A stretch of 25,213 bases of DNA from a virus: the IMG/VR virus record IMGVR_UViG_3300010158_000294, positions 1-25,213 of that record; one strand, 5' to 3'. Position 1 is the stretch's first letter. Each line of letters begins with the position of its first letter. Below are positions 1-5,516 of the stretch, piece by piece. The translations under genes and the position numbers were made by a program. Below the pieces are notes generated by a model. That model did no database searches and was not told the origin of the DNA. It worked only from the letters and a program-made list of their open reading frames with translations.

Positions 1-183
1 AACGCACAGCAACCGGTGTATCAACAACCACAAGTGATCATCCAACAGCAACCGGTGTATCAACAACCCCAGGTGATCTATCAGCAACGCCGCGAAATGC
101 CTGTGTATACAGAGCGCTATTTGCCTCCTGCTTGCAACGCCATCTATGATCAGTTTGGTCGTTGGGCTGGTTGCATGCGTTAA
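1..183 (+). CDS. C-terminal end of a Gln/Pro/Tyr-repeat protein (5' truncated)
   Basis: The reading frame is open from base 1 to a TAA at 181-183, so only the last 60 residues are present. The visible N-terminal half has two copies of a 13-residue, 39-base repeat built on QQPVYQQPQVI. After the repeats comes a charged stretch (QQRREMPVY) and a C-terminal tail with two cysteines (PPACNAIYDQFGRWAGCMR). The low-complexity repeat suggests an extended or surface-exposed segment, but I do not recognise the family. It is followed after 8 bases by the promoter of the next gene, so it ends its own transcription unit or is read through. Coding is supported by the conserved repeat with third-position changes between copies. 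Function unknown. Confidence 0.6.
   Translation, partial: NAQQPVYQQPQVIIQQQPVYQQPQVIYQQRREMPVYTERYLPPACNAIYDQFGRWAGCMR
7..84 (+). repeat. Two tandem 39-base coding repeats
   Basis: The segment beginning CAGCAACCGGTGTATCAACA at base 7 recurs at base 46, a period of 39 bases (13 codons). Differences are mostly synonymous (for example CCA/CCC and CAA/CAG), which fits an in-frame peptide repeat under protein-level selection. The repeat may have further copies beyond the left edge of the window. Confidence 0.7.
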
Positions 184-191
184 AAAAACAG

Positions 192-220
192 TTGACAGGC
201 GGGCAAGGTCCTGCTATAAT
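192..220 (+). promoter_or_regulatory. Consensus sigma70 promoter P1
   Basis: A perfect -35 box TTGACA lies at 192-197 and a perfect -10 box TATAAT at 215-220, separated by exactly 17 bases. Transcription would start near 227 and read the gene at 253-582 with a leader of about 25 bases containing AGGAG at 242-246. A perfect host-type promoter inside a phage suggests early expression by unmodified host polymerase. The 14 bases TATAATACACACTT from the -10 box onward recur exactly at the second promoter (609-622). Confidence 0.85.
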
Positions 221-252
221 ACACACTTCAACAACGCACTTAGGAGCACATG

Positions 253-582
253 ATGATCGCACTAGACAAAATTGAAAGCATCCATAACACTGCCGCACAA
301 GCCGCTGCCGAAGCTGCCAGCCGCTACATCAAAGAGCACGGTGAAGACTGGTACTGCGGCTTTGCTTGGGTCACAGTGTACGAGAAGGGTTCAACCAAAC
401 TGGGCCGCGCATTGAAGAAAGTAGGCTTCCGTCCCGCATACGGCGGCGGTCTCCAACTGTGGAACCCAAGTGGACACGGTACCCAGAGCATGAGCGTTAA
501 AGAGGCAGGCGCCAGTGCCTACGCTGAAGTCTTACGTAAATCGGGCATTGAGCGAGCCTACGCAGGTAGCCGGGCAGATTAA
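253..582 (+). CDS. Small conserved-looking phage protein, function unknown
   Basis: This is a 109-residue soluble protein. The start is ATGATG at 250-255. I choose the second ATG because the Shine-Dalgarno AGGAG (242-246) then has a 6-base spacer, against 3 for the first. The N-terminal third is alanine-rich and predicted helical (NTAAQAAAEAASRYIKEHG). A central aromatic segment (DWYCGFAWVTVY) follows, then a basic, glycine-rich segment (KLGRALKKVGFRPAYGGG) and a helical C-terminus. No signal peptide, membrane segment or known catalytic motif is visible. It has its own perfect promoter and ends just before the second promoter, so it is a monocistronic, probably early-expressed unit. I do not recognise the family. 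Confidence 0.8.
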   Translation: MIALDKIESIHNTAAQAAAEAASRYIKEHGEDWYCGFAWVTVYEKGSTKLGRALKKVGFRPAYGGGLQLWNPSGHGTQSMSVKEAGASAYAEVLRKSGIERAYAGSRAD

Positions 583-585
583 ATA

Positions 586-614
586 TAGACAGGGACTACG
601 GTCCCTGTTATAAT
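586..614 (+). promoter_or_regulatory. Sigma70 promoter P2 with a palindrome in its spacer
   Basis: The -35 box TAGACA (586-591, five of six matches) and -10 box TATAAT (609-614) are 17 bases apart. The spacer is almost filled by a perfect inverted repeat: CAGGGAC (590-596), a TACG loop, then GTCCCTG (601-607). It drives the ATPase operon at 647-2057. The palindrome could be an operator for a dimeric repressor, or a short hairpin ending transcription from the upstream unit. The 14 bases TATAATACACACTT (609-622) are identical to those at the first promoter. Confidence 0.75.
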
Positions 615-646
615 ACACACTTATTAATAGACAAGGAACACCACAC

Positions 647-1534
647 ATGGCAACCAAGGCAGCAACTCGACCCAGCAAGGTATCCAACATCGTGGAATTT
701 GACGAGGCAGCGATCAAACGCACTCACGAAAGTGTGGCCAAAGAGACCGACCAAGAGATCTATGCGCGACTACAGGCCCGCTTTGATATCCTGGACATGA
801 TGACTGAGGCAGTGCGCACCGGCGATGTGCGAGCCATGATCGTATCGGGCCCACCCGGTGTGGGCAAGACCTTTGGTGTAGAAGCAGTACTACAAAAGGC
901 CAATCTGTTCAACATCCTGGCAGAAAAGAAGCCCAAGTTTGAGATCGTGAAAGGCGCCATGAGCTCGATCGGACTTTACCGCAAACTGTACGAGTTTAGT
1001 GCAGAAGGCAATGTGGTGGTGTTTGATGACTGTGATGACATCTTGATGGAAGAGCAAAGCCTGAACACGCTCAAGGGCGCCCTGGACTCCAGCTCACGCC
1101 GTTACATTTCGTGGAACACAGACAGCCGCATACTGAGAGCTGAAGGCATTCCCGACAGGTTTGAGTTCAAAGGCGCTGCCATCTTTATCACCAACATCAA
1201 GTTTGAACATGTACGAAGCAAGAAGCTGCGCGGCCACTTGGACGCACTAGAAAGCCGTTGCCACTACATCGATCTCCAAATGGATACCGCACGTGAAAAG
1301 ATCCTGCGCATTCGGCAAGTGATCAAGCACCCACAGCAGGGCAAGGAACCCATGCTGTCACGCTATGACTTCCCTGAGTGTGTGGAAGACGAGCTGATTG
1401 AGTACGTGGAACAGAACCAAAAGAACCTGCGCGAGCTGAGCTTGCGTATGGTGTTGAAATTGGCAGACCTGCGCAAGAAGTTCCCTGCCAACTGGATGAT
1501 CATGGCTGCAGGTACCTGTATGCGGAGAGCATGA
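647..1534 (+). CDS. AAA+ family ATPase
   Basis: This 295-residue P-loop ATPase is preceded by AAGGA with a good spacer. Walker A is GPPGVGKT at residues 68-75. Walker B is VVVFDDCDD at 123-131. A sensor-1-like asparagine lies in IFITNIKF (179-186), and a candidate arginine finger is in LESRCHYIDL (201-210). The C-terminal 70 residues form the small helical lid. The arrangement matches single-domain AAA+ ATPases that act as oligomeric remodelling or loading motors. The partner is unknown; the two small downstream genes overlap it by 4-base junctions and are plausible partners. It is not the clamp loader gp44 on sequence grounds: no RFC-type SRC box is present, though SRC occurs as part of ESRCHY. 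The precise role remains unassigned. Confidence 0.85.
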   Translation: MATKAATRPSKVSNIVEFDEAAIKRTHESVAKETDQEIYARLQARFDILDMMTEAVRTGDVRAMIVSGPPGVGKTFGVEAVLQKANLFNILAEKKPKFEIVKGAMSSIGLYRKLYEFSAEGNVVVFDDCDDILMEEQSLNTLKGALDSSSRRYISWNTDSRILRAEGIPDRFEFKGAAIFITNIKFEHVRSKKLRGHLDALESRCHYIDLQMDTAREKILRIRQVIKHPQQGKEPMLSRYDFPECVEDELIEYVEQNQKNLRELSLRMVLKLADLRKKFPANWMIMAAGTCMRRA

Positions 1535-1788
1535 TGCACGACACACTACAGCGCGTGGCCATAAGCCTGAGCCTGGGACTAGTGCTCATGGTAACAGGAA
1601 TGGGTGTGGACTCGTGGCAGTTCTGGTGTGTGCTGGCCTTGCTGTTGACCAGCAACCACATACACTACCAGGACGGCTTTGAGACCGGTGTGGTACACGG
1701 CATGGAAGTGATCGCGGACATGACTGAAGAGCAGCGCGTGGACCTGATCCGTACAGTTCGGGCAGCGCAACAGGAGCAGGACCAATGA
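1531..1788 (+). CDS. Small two-helix membrane protein
   Basis: This 85-residue protein starts at ATGATG overlapping the ATPase stop codon by 4 bases, so it is probably translationally coupled. Residues about 8-25 (AISLSLGLVLMVTGMG) and 28-43 (SWQFWCVLALLLTSNH) are hydrophobic and read as two membrane segments separated by a very short turn. The C-terminal 40 residues are acidic and helical (MEVIADMTEEQRVDLIRTVR) and would face the cytoplasm. The layout resembles small phage inner-membrane proteins. Its coupling to the upstream ATPase suggests membrane recruitment, but that is inference. No family recognised. Confidence 0.75.
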   Translation: MMHDTLQRVAISLSLGLVLMVTGMGVDSWQFWCVLALLLTSNHIHYQDGFETGVVHGMEVIADMTEEQRVDLIRTVRAAQQEQDQ

Positions 1789-2057
1789 GCACTTGCGCAT
1801 ACATTGGTACAGGCACAGGCTGCGCACACCCAGCCGTGGAAGGCAAGCACTACTGTGAGGCACACTACGCTGTAGTCTACAAGGTAGGATCGGGTCGGCA
1901 GCGTCGCAAGGACACCGCCCAAGCCCACCGTGTGCGGCAGGTAGAACAGCTCATGAGTGAAGCTGTGGAGGAGCTGATCGCAGAAGGATTTGATGTGTAC
2001 GGCGACACGGCATTGGCTATAGAGATCCGAGAGGATGTGGAGTTCGAGGAAGGATAG
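1785..2057 (+). CDS. Small protein with a Cys/His zinc-site pattern
   Basis: This 90-residue protein overlaps the preceding stop by 4 bases (ATGA). The N-terminal 30 residues contain Cys4, Cys13, His15, Cys24 and His27, a spacing typical of a small zinc-binding knuckle. A basic linker (GRQRRKDTAQAHRVRQ) follows and could contact nucleic acid. The C-terminal half is a helical, strongly acidic tail ending EDVEFEEG. It is the last gene of the ATPase operon, directly followed by a strong stem-loop. A regulatory or adaptor role is possible. I do not recognise the family. Confidence 0.75.
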   Translation: MSTCAYIGTGTGCAHPAVEGKHYCEAHYAVVYKVGSGRQRRKDTAQAHRVRQVEQLMSEAVEELIAEGFDVYGDTALAIEIREDVEFEEG

Positions 2058-2067
2058 GTCAGGTGGG

Positions 2068-2100
2068 GCGCACAGTAGGGTGGGGGGATCTACTGTGCGC
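2068..2100 (+). terminator. Strong stem-loop at the end of the ATPase operon
   Basis: GCGCACAGTAG (2068-2078) and CTACTGTGCGC (2090-2100) form a perfect 11-bp stem with an 11-base G-rich loop, 11 bases after the operon's last stop codon. A T-run follows only 14 bases later inside a second hairpin, so it is not a textbook intrinsic terminator. Transcript-end protection or termination are both plausible. Confidence 0.6.
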
Positions 2101-2245
2101 AAATACATGCTGCTTTTTTAAGCAAGCATGCCAAAAGTTCTCTCTAAAAAACCTGGTGTTAGAGTAAAACCTCGGTCAAAACTAAACAAAAACCGCTTCT
2201 TTTTTGCGCAGCAATTTTTTCATGCATGCATAGGTCTCGGGCAGT
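2101..2245. other. Non-coding stretch between convergent units, structured
   Basis: No credible gene is visible. It contains a second hairpin: CATGCT (2106-2111) pairs with AGCATG (2125-2130), with an inner GCTT/AAGC stem around a TTTT loop. A weak 6-bp pair CTCTAA (2142-2147)/TTAGAG (2159-2164) follows. Several T- and A-runs occur (2193-2198, 2214-2219), plausible terminators for the - strand genes ending at 2246. Bidirectional termination is the simplest reading. Confidence 0.4.
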
Positions 2246-2506
2246 TCAAATAAGTGGTCGACCGGTCAGCAGGTGTTGTCCCACTATCCAGTAGTCTGCC
2301 GGTCCTGACCACTGTAACACAAACTGTGTGTAGTCGCGTGGTCGGCTCAAACTCACACGATATTCGCCGTTCACATAGTGTTCTTGTGCACGCACACCAG
2401 CTTGTAATGCCCACCTAACAACTGCGTGTCTGGTTGCTAGCAGATCTGTACCCGATTGCAGAGCCGCAGGAAACACCACATAGTGCTCCAGTTCAGTCAC
2501 CACCAT
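2246..2506 (-). CDS. Hypothetical protein, 86 residues
   Basis: The frame encodes a soluble mixed alpha/beta protein with a charged, well-distributed composition: an N-terminal strand-like MVVTELEHYVVF, a helical ATRHAVVRWALQAG and a C-terminal beta-like part (RVSLSRPRDYTQFVLQW). It lies 11 bases downstream of another - strand gene and probably shares its mRNA. Only a weak AGG precedes the start, so reinitiation is likely. No motif or family is recognised. I favour this frame over the antisense frame, which reads as a Cys/Leu/His-rich low-quality protein. Confidence 0.55.
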   Translation of the reverse strand: MVVTELEHYVVFPAALQSGTDLLATRHAVVRWALQAGVRAQEHYVNGEYRVSLSRPRDYTQFVLQWSGPADYWIVGQHLLTGRPLI

Positions 2507-2517
2507 GTGTGTTAGGC

Positions 2518-2787
2518 CTATGCCTGTGGTCTTGGTTGATACTGTGGCAACAAGCGTTCGGGATTTTCAGTGTTTTTCATCTGCTTCATCACCTGTTCAA
2601 ATGTTTCCCGAACTTCCCAAGTGCCCAAATTGGCGCAGAACACACAAGTGATCAGCTCAGGGGCCAGTTCTTCGTTGCGTATCACTTCCTGTGTAAACAC
2701 CGTGGTCACAAGATCTCTGCGCAGAGCCACACGCTGTCCTGCGTTCACAGCACCTGCATTGGTCAAGAGTAAAAAGTCATTGGTCAT
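2518..2787 (-). CDS. Conserved-looking small phage protein
   Basis: This 89-residue protein begins MTNDFLLLTNAG. The start at 2787 has AAGGA upstream with a 10-base spacer, and an AT-rich TATAAT-containing segment lies further upstream (2805-2818 read on the - strand). The body alternates hydrophobic and charged residues and contains CVFC near the middle, a possible half metal site, followed by TWEVRETFEQVMKQMK (helix). The Pro/Gln-rich C-terminus looks unstructured. No known domain is recognised. It is transcribed away from the 2OG-oxygenase region, so 2788-2958 acts as a divergent regulatory region. Confidence 0.7.
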   Translation of the reverse strand: MTNDFLLLTNAGAVNAGQRVALRRDLVTTVFTQEVIRNEELAPELITCVFCANLGTWEVRETFEQVMKQMKNTENPERLLPQYQPRPQA

Positions 2788-2900
2788 ATCATGGTCATCC
2801 TTATGTTTATATTATATATGTTCGACAGCATCGGGGGTCACTAGTTCTTGATTTTGAAATTTTTACGCGTGCAATTTTTAGGTATATGTAGCCATTTTGG

Positions 2901-2935
2901 TAGACAGTTCAAGAAATACCGTGTTAAACTGTCTA
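2901..2935. promoter_or_regulatory. 9-bp inverted repeat in divergent control region
   Basis: TAGACAGTT (2901-2909) and AACTGTCTA (2927-2935) are perfect 9-bp arms separated by 17 bases. They lie just upstream of a -10-like TATAAT at 2948-2953. The arm centres are about 26 bases apart, which also suits two half-sites of an operator rather than a hairpin. The rest of 2788-2958 is AT-rich and shows no gene. Confidence 0.5.
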
Positions 2936-2958
2936 GCAAATAAGTATTATAATATACC

Positions 2959-3072
2959 ATGTTAATGTCACTTAAAAAAAGTTTTTTTACCGATCTTTCT
3001 GCTGCTTCGCAGCTCAAGATACAGGCTGGATGTGCCGCCGTCACTACTAGGAGTCAATCAAATGGATATTAG
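2959..3072 (+). CDS. Candidate small ORF overlapping the oxygenase start
   Basis: An ATG at 2959 (with a second at 2965) opens a 37-codon frame ending in TAG at 3070-3072, which overlaps the first codons of the oxygenase gene by 11 bases. The peptide is basic and amphipathic at its start (LKKSFFTDLSAASQLKIQAG). TATAAT at 2948-2953 is only 5 bases from the ATG, so an mRNA from it would be leaderless. The coding run contains A7 then T7. It could be a leader peptide coupling translation into the next gene, or chance; there is no Shine-Dalgarno. Confidence 0.3.
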   Translation: MLMSLKKSFFTDLSAASQLKIQAGCAAVTTRSQSNGY

Positions 3073-3856
3073 AGGAGCAGTCATACCCACATCTGCCACG
3101 CTGGGCATAGGCCTAGTATCAAGTGGTCATCGAGCACCACAACTGCCAGATCGAGTAGTGGATTCTCAGCCACTCACGGCCATAGGTTCCGGAGCCTTGC
3201 CGGCTGTGGATCACTCAGGAGGACTGCGTGTACAGCCCTTGTTCCCCACTGCGTTAGGCATGGCACAAATAGGTCGCTTGATCACCAAAGATGAAATGGA
3301 CTACTTCTACAGTCTGGAAATGGGACGCAACTCGGGCAATCTGGTCAGTGTTGAACGTCGTGTGTTGGATTCAGCCGCCATGACTGACATACGTGCTTTC
3401 ATTGAACAAAATATCGAAACCTATTTGCGGGAAATCATGTGTGGCAGCCCGGAAGTACGCCTGGTGATCACACAGAGCTGGGTCAATGTCACACAGCCCG
3501 GGCAGTTCCATCATCATCACAAGCATCCCAACAGTGTCGTCAGTGGTGTGTTCTATCCACAGGCCACGGCCGAGCGTGATCGCATACACTTCAGTCGAGA
3601 AGTGGGGCCCGAAACCATCCGGATCGATCCTACCGAATTCAACACCTTCAACAGCAGCATCTGGTGGATTCCGGTACGCACCGGCACTTTAGTCCTGTTC
3701 CCTAGCGGTCTGCATCACAAGGTAGAAGAAGTCACTGCTGGCGATGAGCGCATCAGCCTCAGTTTCAACACATTCCCTGTGGGCAATGTGGGCAACAGAA
3801 ATGATCTCACTGGCCTGTACGTAGGATCAGTTTCTGACCATAGCAGTACAGAATAG
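3062..3856 (+). CDS. 2OG-Fe(II) oxygenase (phage prolyl-hydroxylase-like), first copy
   Basis: I start at ATG 3062 because AGGAG (3049-3053) has an 8-base spacer; a GTG at 3032 lacks one. The 264-residue protein has an N-terminal low-complexity region of about 60 residues, then a catalytic double-stranded beta helix. The His cluster FHHHHKHPNS (149-158) is followed by SGVFYPQ, a beta-strand-rich segment with LVLFPSGLHHKVEE (210-223), and Arg230 in the ERISLSFNTF strand. This matches the 2OG-FeII_Oxy_5 type seen in T4-like phages: histidines at both sites bind iron and the arginine binds 2-oxoglutarate. Members hydroxylate proteins or other small substrates; the substrate here is unknown. It lies directly upstream of fibre-assembly and fibre genes, so a virion substrate is a reasonable inference. 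Confidence 0.85.
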   Translation: MDIRGAVIPTSATLGIGLVSSGHRAPQLPDRVVDSQPLTAIGSGALPAVDHSGGLRVQPLFPTALGMAQIGRLITKDEMDYFYSLEMGRNSGNLVSVERRVLDSAAMTDIRAFIEQNIETYLREIMCGSPEVRLVITQSWVNVTQPGQFHHHHKHPNSVVSGVFYPQATAERDRIHFSREVGPETIRIDPTEFNTFNSSIWWIPVRTGTLVLFPSGLHHKVEEVTAGDERISLSFNTFPVGNVGNRNDLTGLYVGSVSDHSSTE

Positions 3857-3858
3857 CC

Positions 3859-3887
3859 TATAAATACACCAGCACACAGTTTGTGTG
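3859..3887 (+). promoter_or_regulatory. T4-type late promoter with short hairpin leader
   Basis: TATAAATA at 3859-3866 is a perfect match to the T4 late promoter box, directly after the oxygenase stop codon. Transcription would start near 3873, exactly where CACACA (3873-3878) pairs with TGTGTG (3882-3887) around a GTT loop, giving a 5'-terminal hairpin. The leader then holds AAAGGAG before the ATG at 3914. Confidence 0.75.
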
Positions 3888-3913
3888 TACAGAATAAAGG
3901 AGTTAACAATATT

Positions 3914-4402
3914 ATGAATTTACTAATTAAAATGGAAAATGGACAGCCCATCGATCATCCCATCATGGAAGACAATGCTCGTATGGCCTGGCCGGAACTG
4001 GATTTCAATAACCTACCCAATTGGCTTACACGTTTCCGCCGGGTGGCACAACCCAGTGCCGACGACATGCCAGTGGGCATATTCCAACGTGCTGTATGCT
4101 CGTATGTGATAGCCGGCGACGGAGTGGTAGAAGATTCTTGGTCAGTGGAAAACATGACCGCAGAAGAACAGCAGGTGTTCACTCGTCAACGTCGCACTCA
4201 GATCAAAAGTGATATCGCAGCTTCGATCGAAATAGCCCAGACACGTGCAGCCGAAGCAGGGATTCCGGCCGAAACAGTGGCTGCTTGGAACACCTATGTG
4301 ACTGCTCTACAGGCAGTGACCGATGCTGATCTTGAAGATCCATTTGCGTTCAATTGGCCCGAGCCACCGCGCATCGCCAGTGATGGATATCCAGTAGTTT
4401 AA
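3914..4402 (+). CDS. Tail-fibre assembly chaperone-like protein
   Basis: The start is ATG 3914, with AAAGGAG about 11 bases upstream and a late promoter 48 bases upstream; the frame extends further but those codons lie in the leader. The 162-residue protein opens with NLLIKMENGQPIDHPIMEDN, followed by aromatic WPELDF and a Tyr/Phe-rich segment, then a long charged helix (about 85-120) and a Pro/Trp-rich end (FAFNWPEPPR). This layout resembles phage proteins encoded next to fibre genes and thought to help fibre folding. The location between two oxygenases and ahead of three fibre genes supports this. Assignment is by resemblance and context, not by a definite motif. Confidence 0.55.
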   Translation: MNLLIKMENGQPIDHPIMEDNARMAWPELDFNNLPNWLTRFRRVAQPSADDMPVGIFQRAVCSYVIAGDGVVEDSWSVENMTAEEQQVFTRQRRTQIKSDIAASIEIAQTRAAEAGIPAETVAAWNTYVTALQAVTDADLEDPFAFNWPEPPRIASDGYPVV

Positions 4403-4425
4403 TAGCATAAAAGGAAAATAGGCAT

Positions 4426-5196
4426 ATGAGTTTAGACCAAGCCACAGTGGTAGGTGAATCAACTGGTATAGAAATACCCACATCTTTCATGTCGGAGATC
4501 TCGGGCGCATCGCAGACGCAGCCTGCGCCAGACACAGGTCAATTGAACGTGATGACCTATTTTCCCACAGCAGTTTACAGTATTGTACGCCCGGAGTTTT
4601 TGGCCACTGCTAGGAAAGTGTGCAGTGAGTTTTTGAAAACAGCTCAGAAGAACAGACCAAAATTGGATACGCTGTACCCCTTATATCAAACTGACAATCT
4701 GTTCACGGATGCTCGCATGCAGCCCTTGGTGGAATACATAGGTGCCACTGTGTGGAATGTGTTGGAAAGCCAGGGTTATGCCATGGCCAATAATGACATC
4801 ATCTTCCACGAAATGTGGTGTCAAGAGCATCACAAGCACAGCGGCATGGACGAGCATGTGCACAATCGTGGTGCTCAAATGGTGGGTTTTTACTTTTTAG
4901 ATGTTCCGGACAACAGCAGCCGGATCGTCATACATGATCCTCGCCCGGGCAAGAAGCAGATCAATCTACCGGAAACCAACATGAGTCAGGTCACTTATGG
5001 CAGCGATGCTATCAATTTCACACCTGAGCCGGGCATGTTGTTCCTGGCCAATGCTTGGTTGCCGCACAGTTTTGGACGGCACGGCGGTAGCAAGCCCATA
5101 CGTTTCATACACTTTACAGCAGGCGTAAATCCCAAACCCTTGACATCTGCTCCTGTAATGCCATCCACAGAAGTATTACCGGCCACTATTGTATAA
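4426..5196 (+). CDS. 2OG-Fe(II) oxygenase, second divergent copy
   Basis: This is a 256-residue protein with AAGGA upstream of ATG 4426. Residues 1-40 are Ser/Thr/Gln-rich and probably disordered. The catalytic core carries the H-x-H motif DEHVHNRG (His144, His146) followed by strand MVGFYFLDVP. Then come IVIHDPRPG (167-175), the distal histidine in LPHSFGRHG (His214) and the 2OG-binding arginine in KPIRFIHF (Arg226). The architecture matches short phage 2OG oxygenases, yet it shares little local sequence with the copy at 3062-3856, so they are anciently diverged or independently acquired. The stop codon overlaps the next start (TAATG). The likely substrate is a virion protein, by neighbourhood only. 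Confidence 0.85.
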   Translation: MSLDQATVVGESTGIEIPTSFMSEISGASQTQPAPDTGQLNVMTYFPTAVYSIVRPEFLATARKVCSEFLKTAQKNRPKLDTLYPLYQTDNLFTDARMQPLVEYIGATVWNVLESQGYAMANNDIIFHEMWCQEHHKHSGMDEHVHNRGAQMVGFYFLDVPDNSSRIVIHDPRPGKKQINLPETNMSQVTYGSDAINFTPEPGMLFLANAWLPHSFGRHGGSKPIRFIHFTAGVNPKPLTSAPVMPSTEVLPATIV

Positions 5197-5441
5197 TGTC
5201 CAACACTTATCATATCAGATTCAATAAAAGTCGTGGTCAGCCTGGCCGCGGCACACGGGATCATGTTTGGCGTGTGTTTGAAAATGGACGTGAATACATA
5301 TTCAAACATGTCAACATCACTGTACCTGTACACGATGCAGTAACAGGTGACGGATATGGTAACGACGACTGGAATTTCTGTTGCACAGGCGTGTTGACCA
5401 TAGATAAAGAAACCAGTACCGCACACATCGCAGCTGAATAA
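5196..5441 (+). CDS. Small conserved-looking phage protein
   Basis: This 81-residue protein starts at ATG 5196, overlapping the oxygenase TAA by one base, with no Shine-Dalgarno of its own, so translation is probably coupled. The N-terminus is basic and Gly-rich (RFNKSRGQPGRGTRDHVWRV), followed by beta-strand-like segments (YIFKHVNITVPVHDA; FCCTGVLTIDKETSTAHI) with a Cys pair. It looks like a compact beta protein. Known function: none recognised. Its coupling to the oxygenase suggests they act together or are co-packaged. Confidence 0.75.
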   Translation: MSNTYHIRFNKSRGQPGRGTRDHVWRVFENGREYIFKHVNITVPVHDAVTGDGYGNDDWNFCCTGVLTIDKETSTAHIAAE

Positions 5442-5470
5442 AAAATAGGATCTGCCCAATATATTACGAG

Positions 5471-5503
5471 ATAAATAGTTTGATGAATTTCAAACTATAG
5501 GGA
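5471..5503 (+). promoter_or_regulatory. Late-promoter-like box plus 9-bp hairpin before fibre gene 1
   Basis: ATAAATA at 5471-5477 (preceded by G instead of T) resembles the late box. A perfect inverted repeat, ATAGTTTGA (5475-5483) and TCAAACTAT (5490-5498) around TGAATT, overlaps its 3' end. AGGGA at 5499-5503 follows immediately, 13 bases before ATG 5517. If transcription starts upstream, the hairpin would sit against the ribosome site; if it starts at the late box, the left arm is mostly lost. Confidence 0.5.
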
Positions 5504-5516
5504 TCTAGATTAATAT

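Noticed and set aside
2434-2772. A 112-codon + strand frame over the two small - strand genes.
   Set aside because: Its Cys/Leu/His/Trp-rich product looks non-biological, while both - strand frames have well-balanced sequence and at least one good ribosome site.
3508-3528. HHHHKH run read as an affinity tag or assembly artefact.
   Set aside because: It lies in the oxygenase iron-binding region with surrounding conserved residues, so it is natural active-site sequence.
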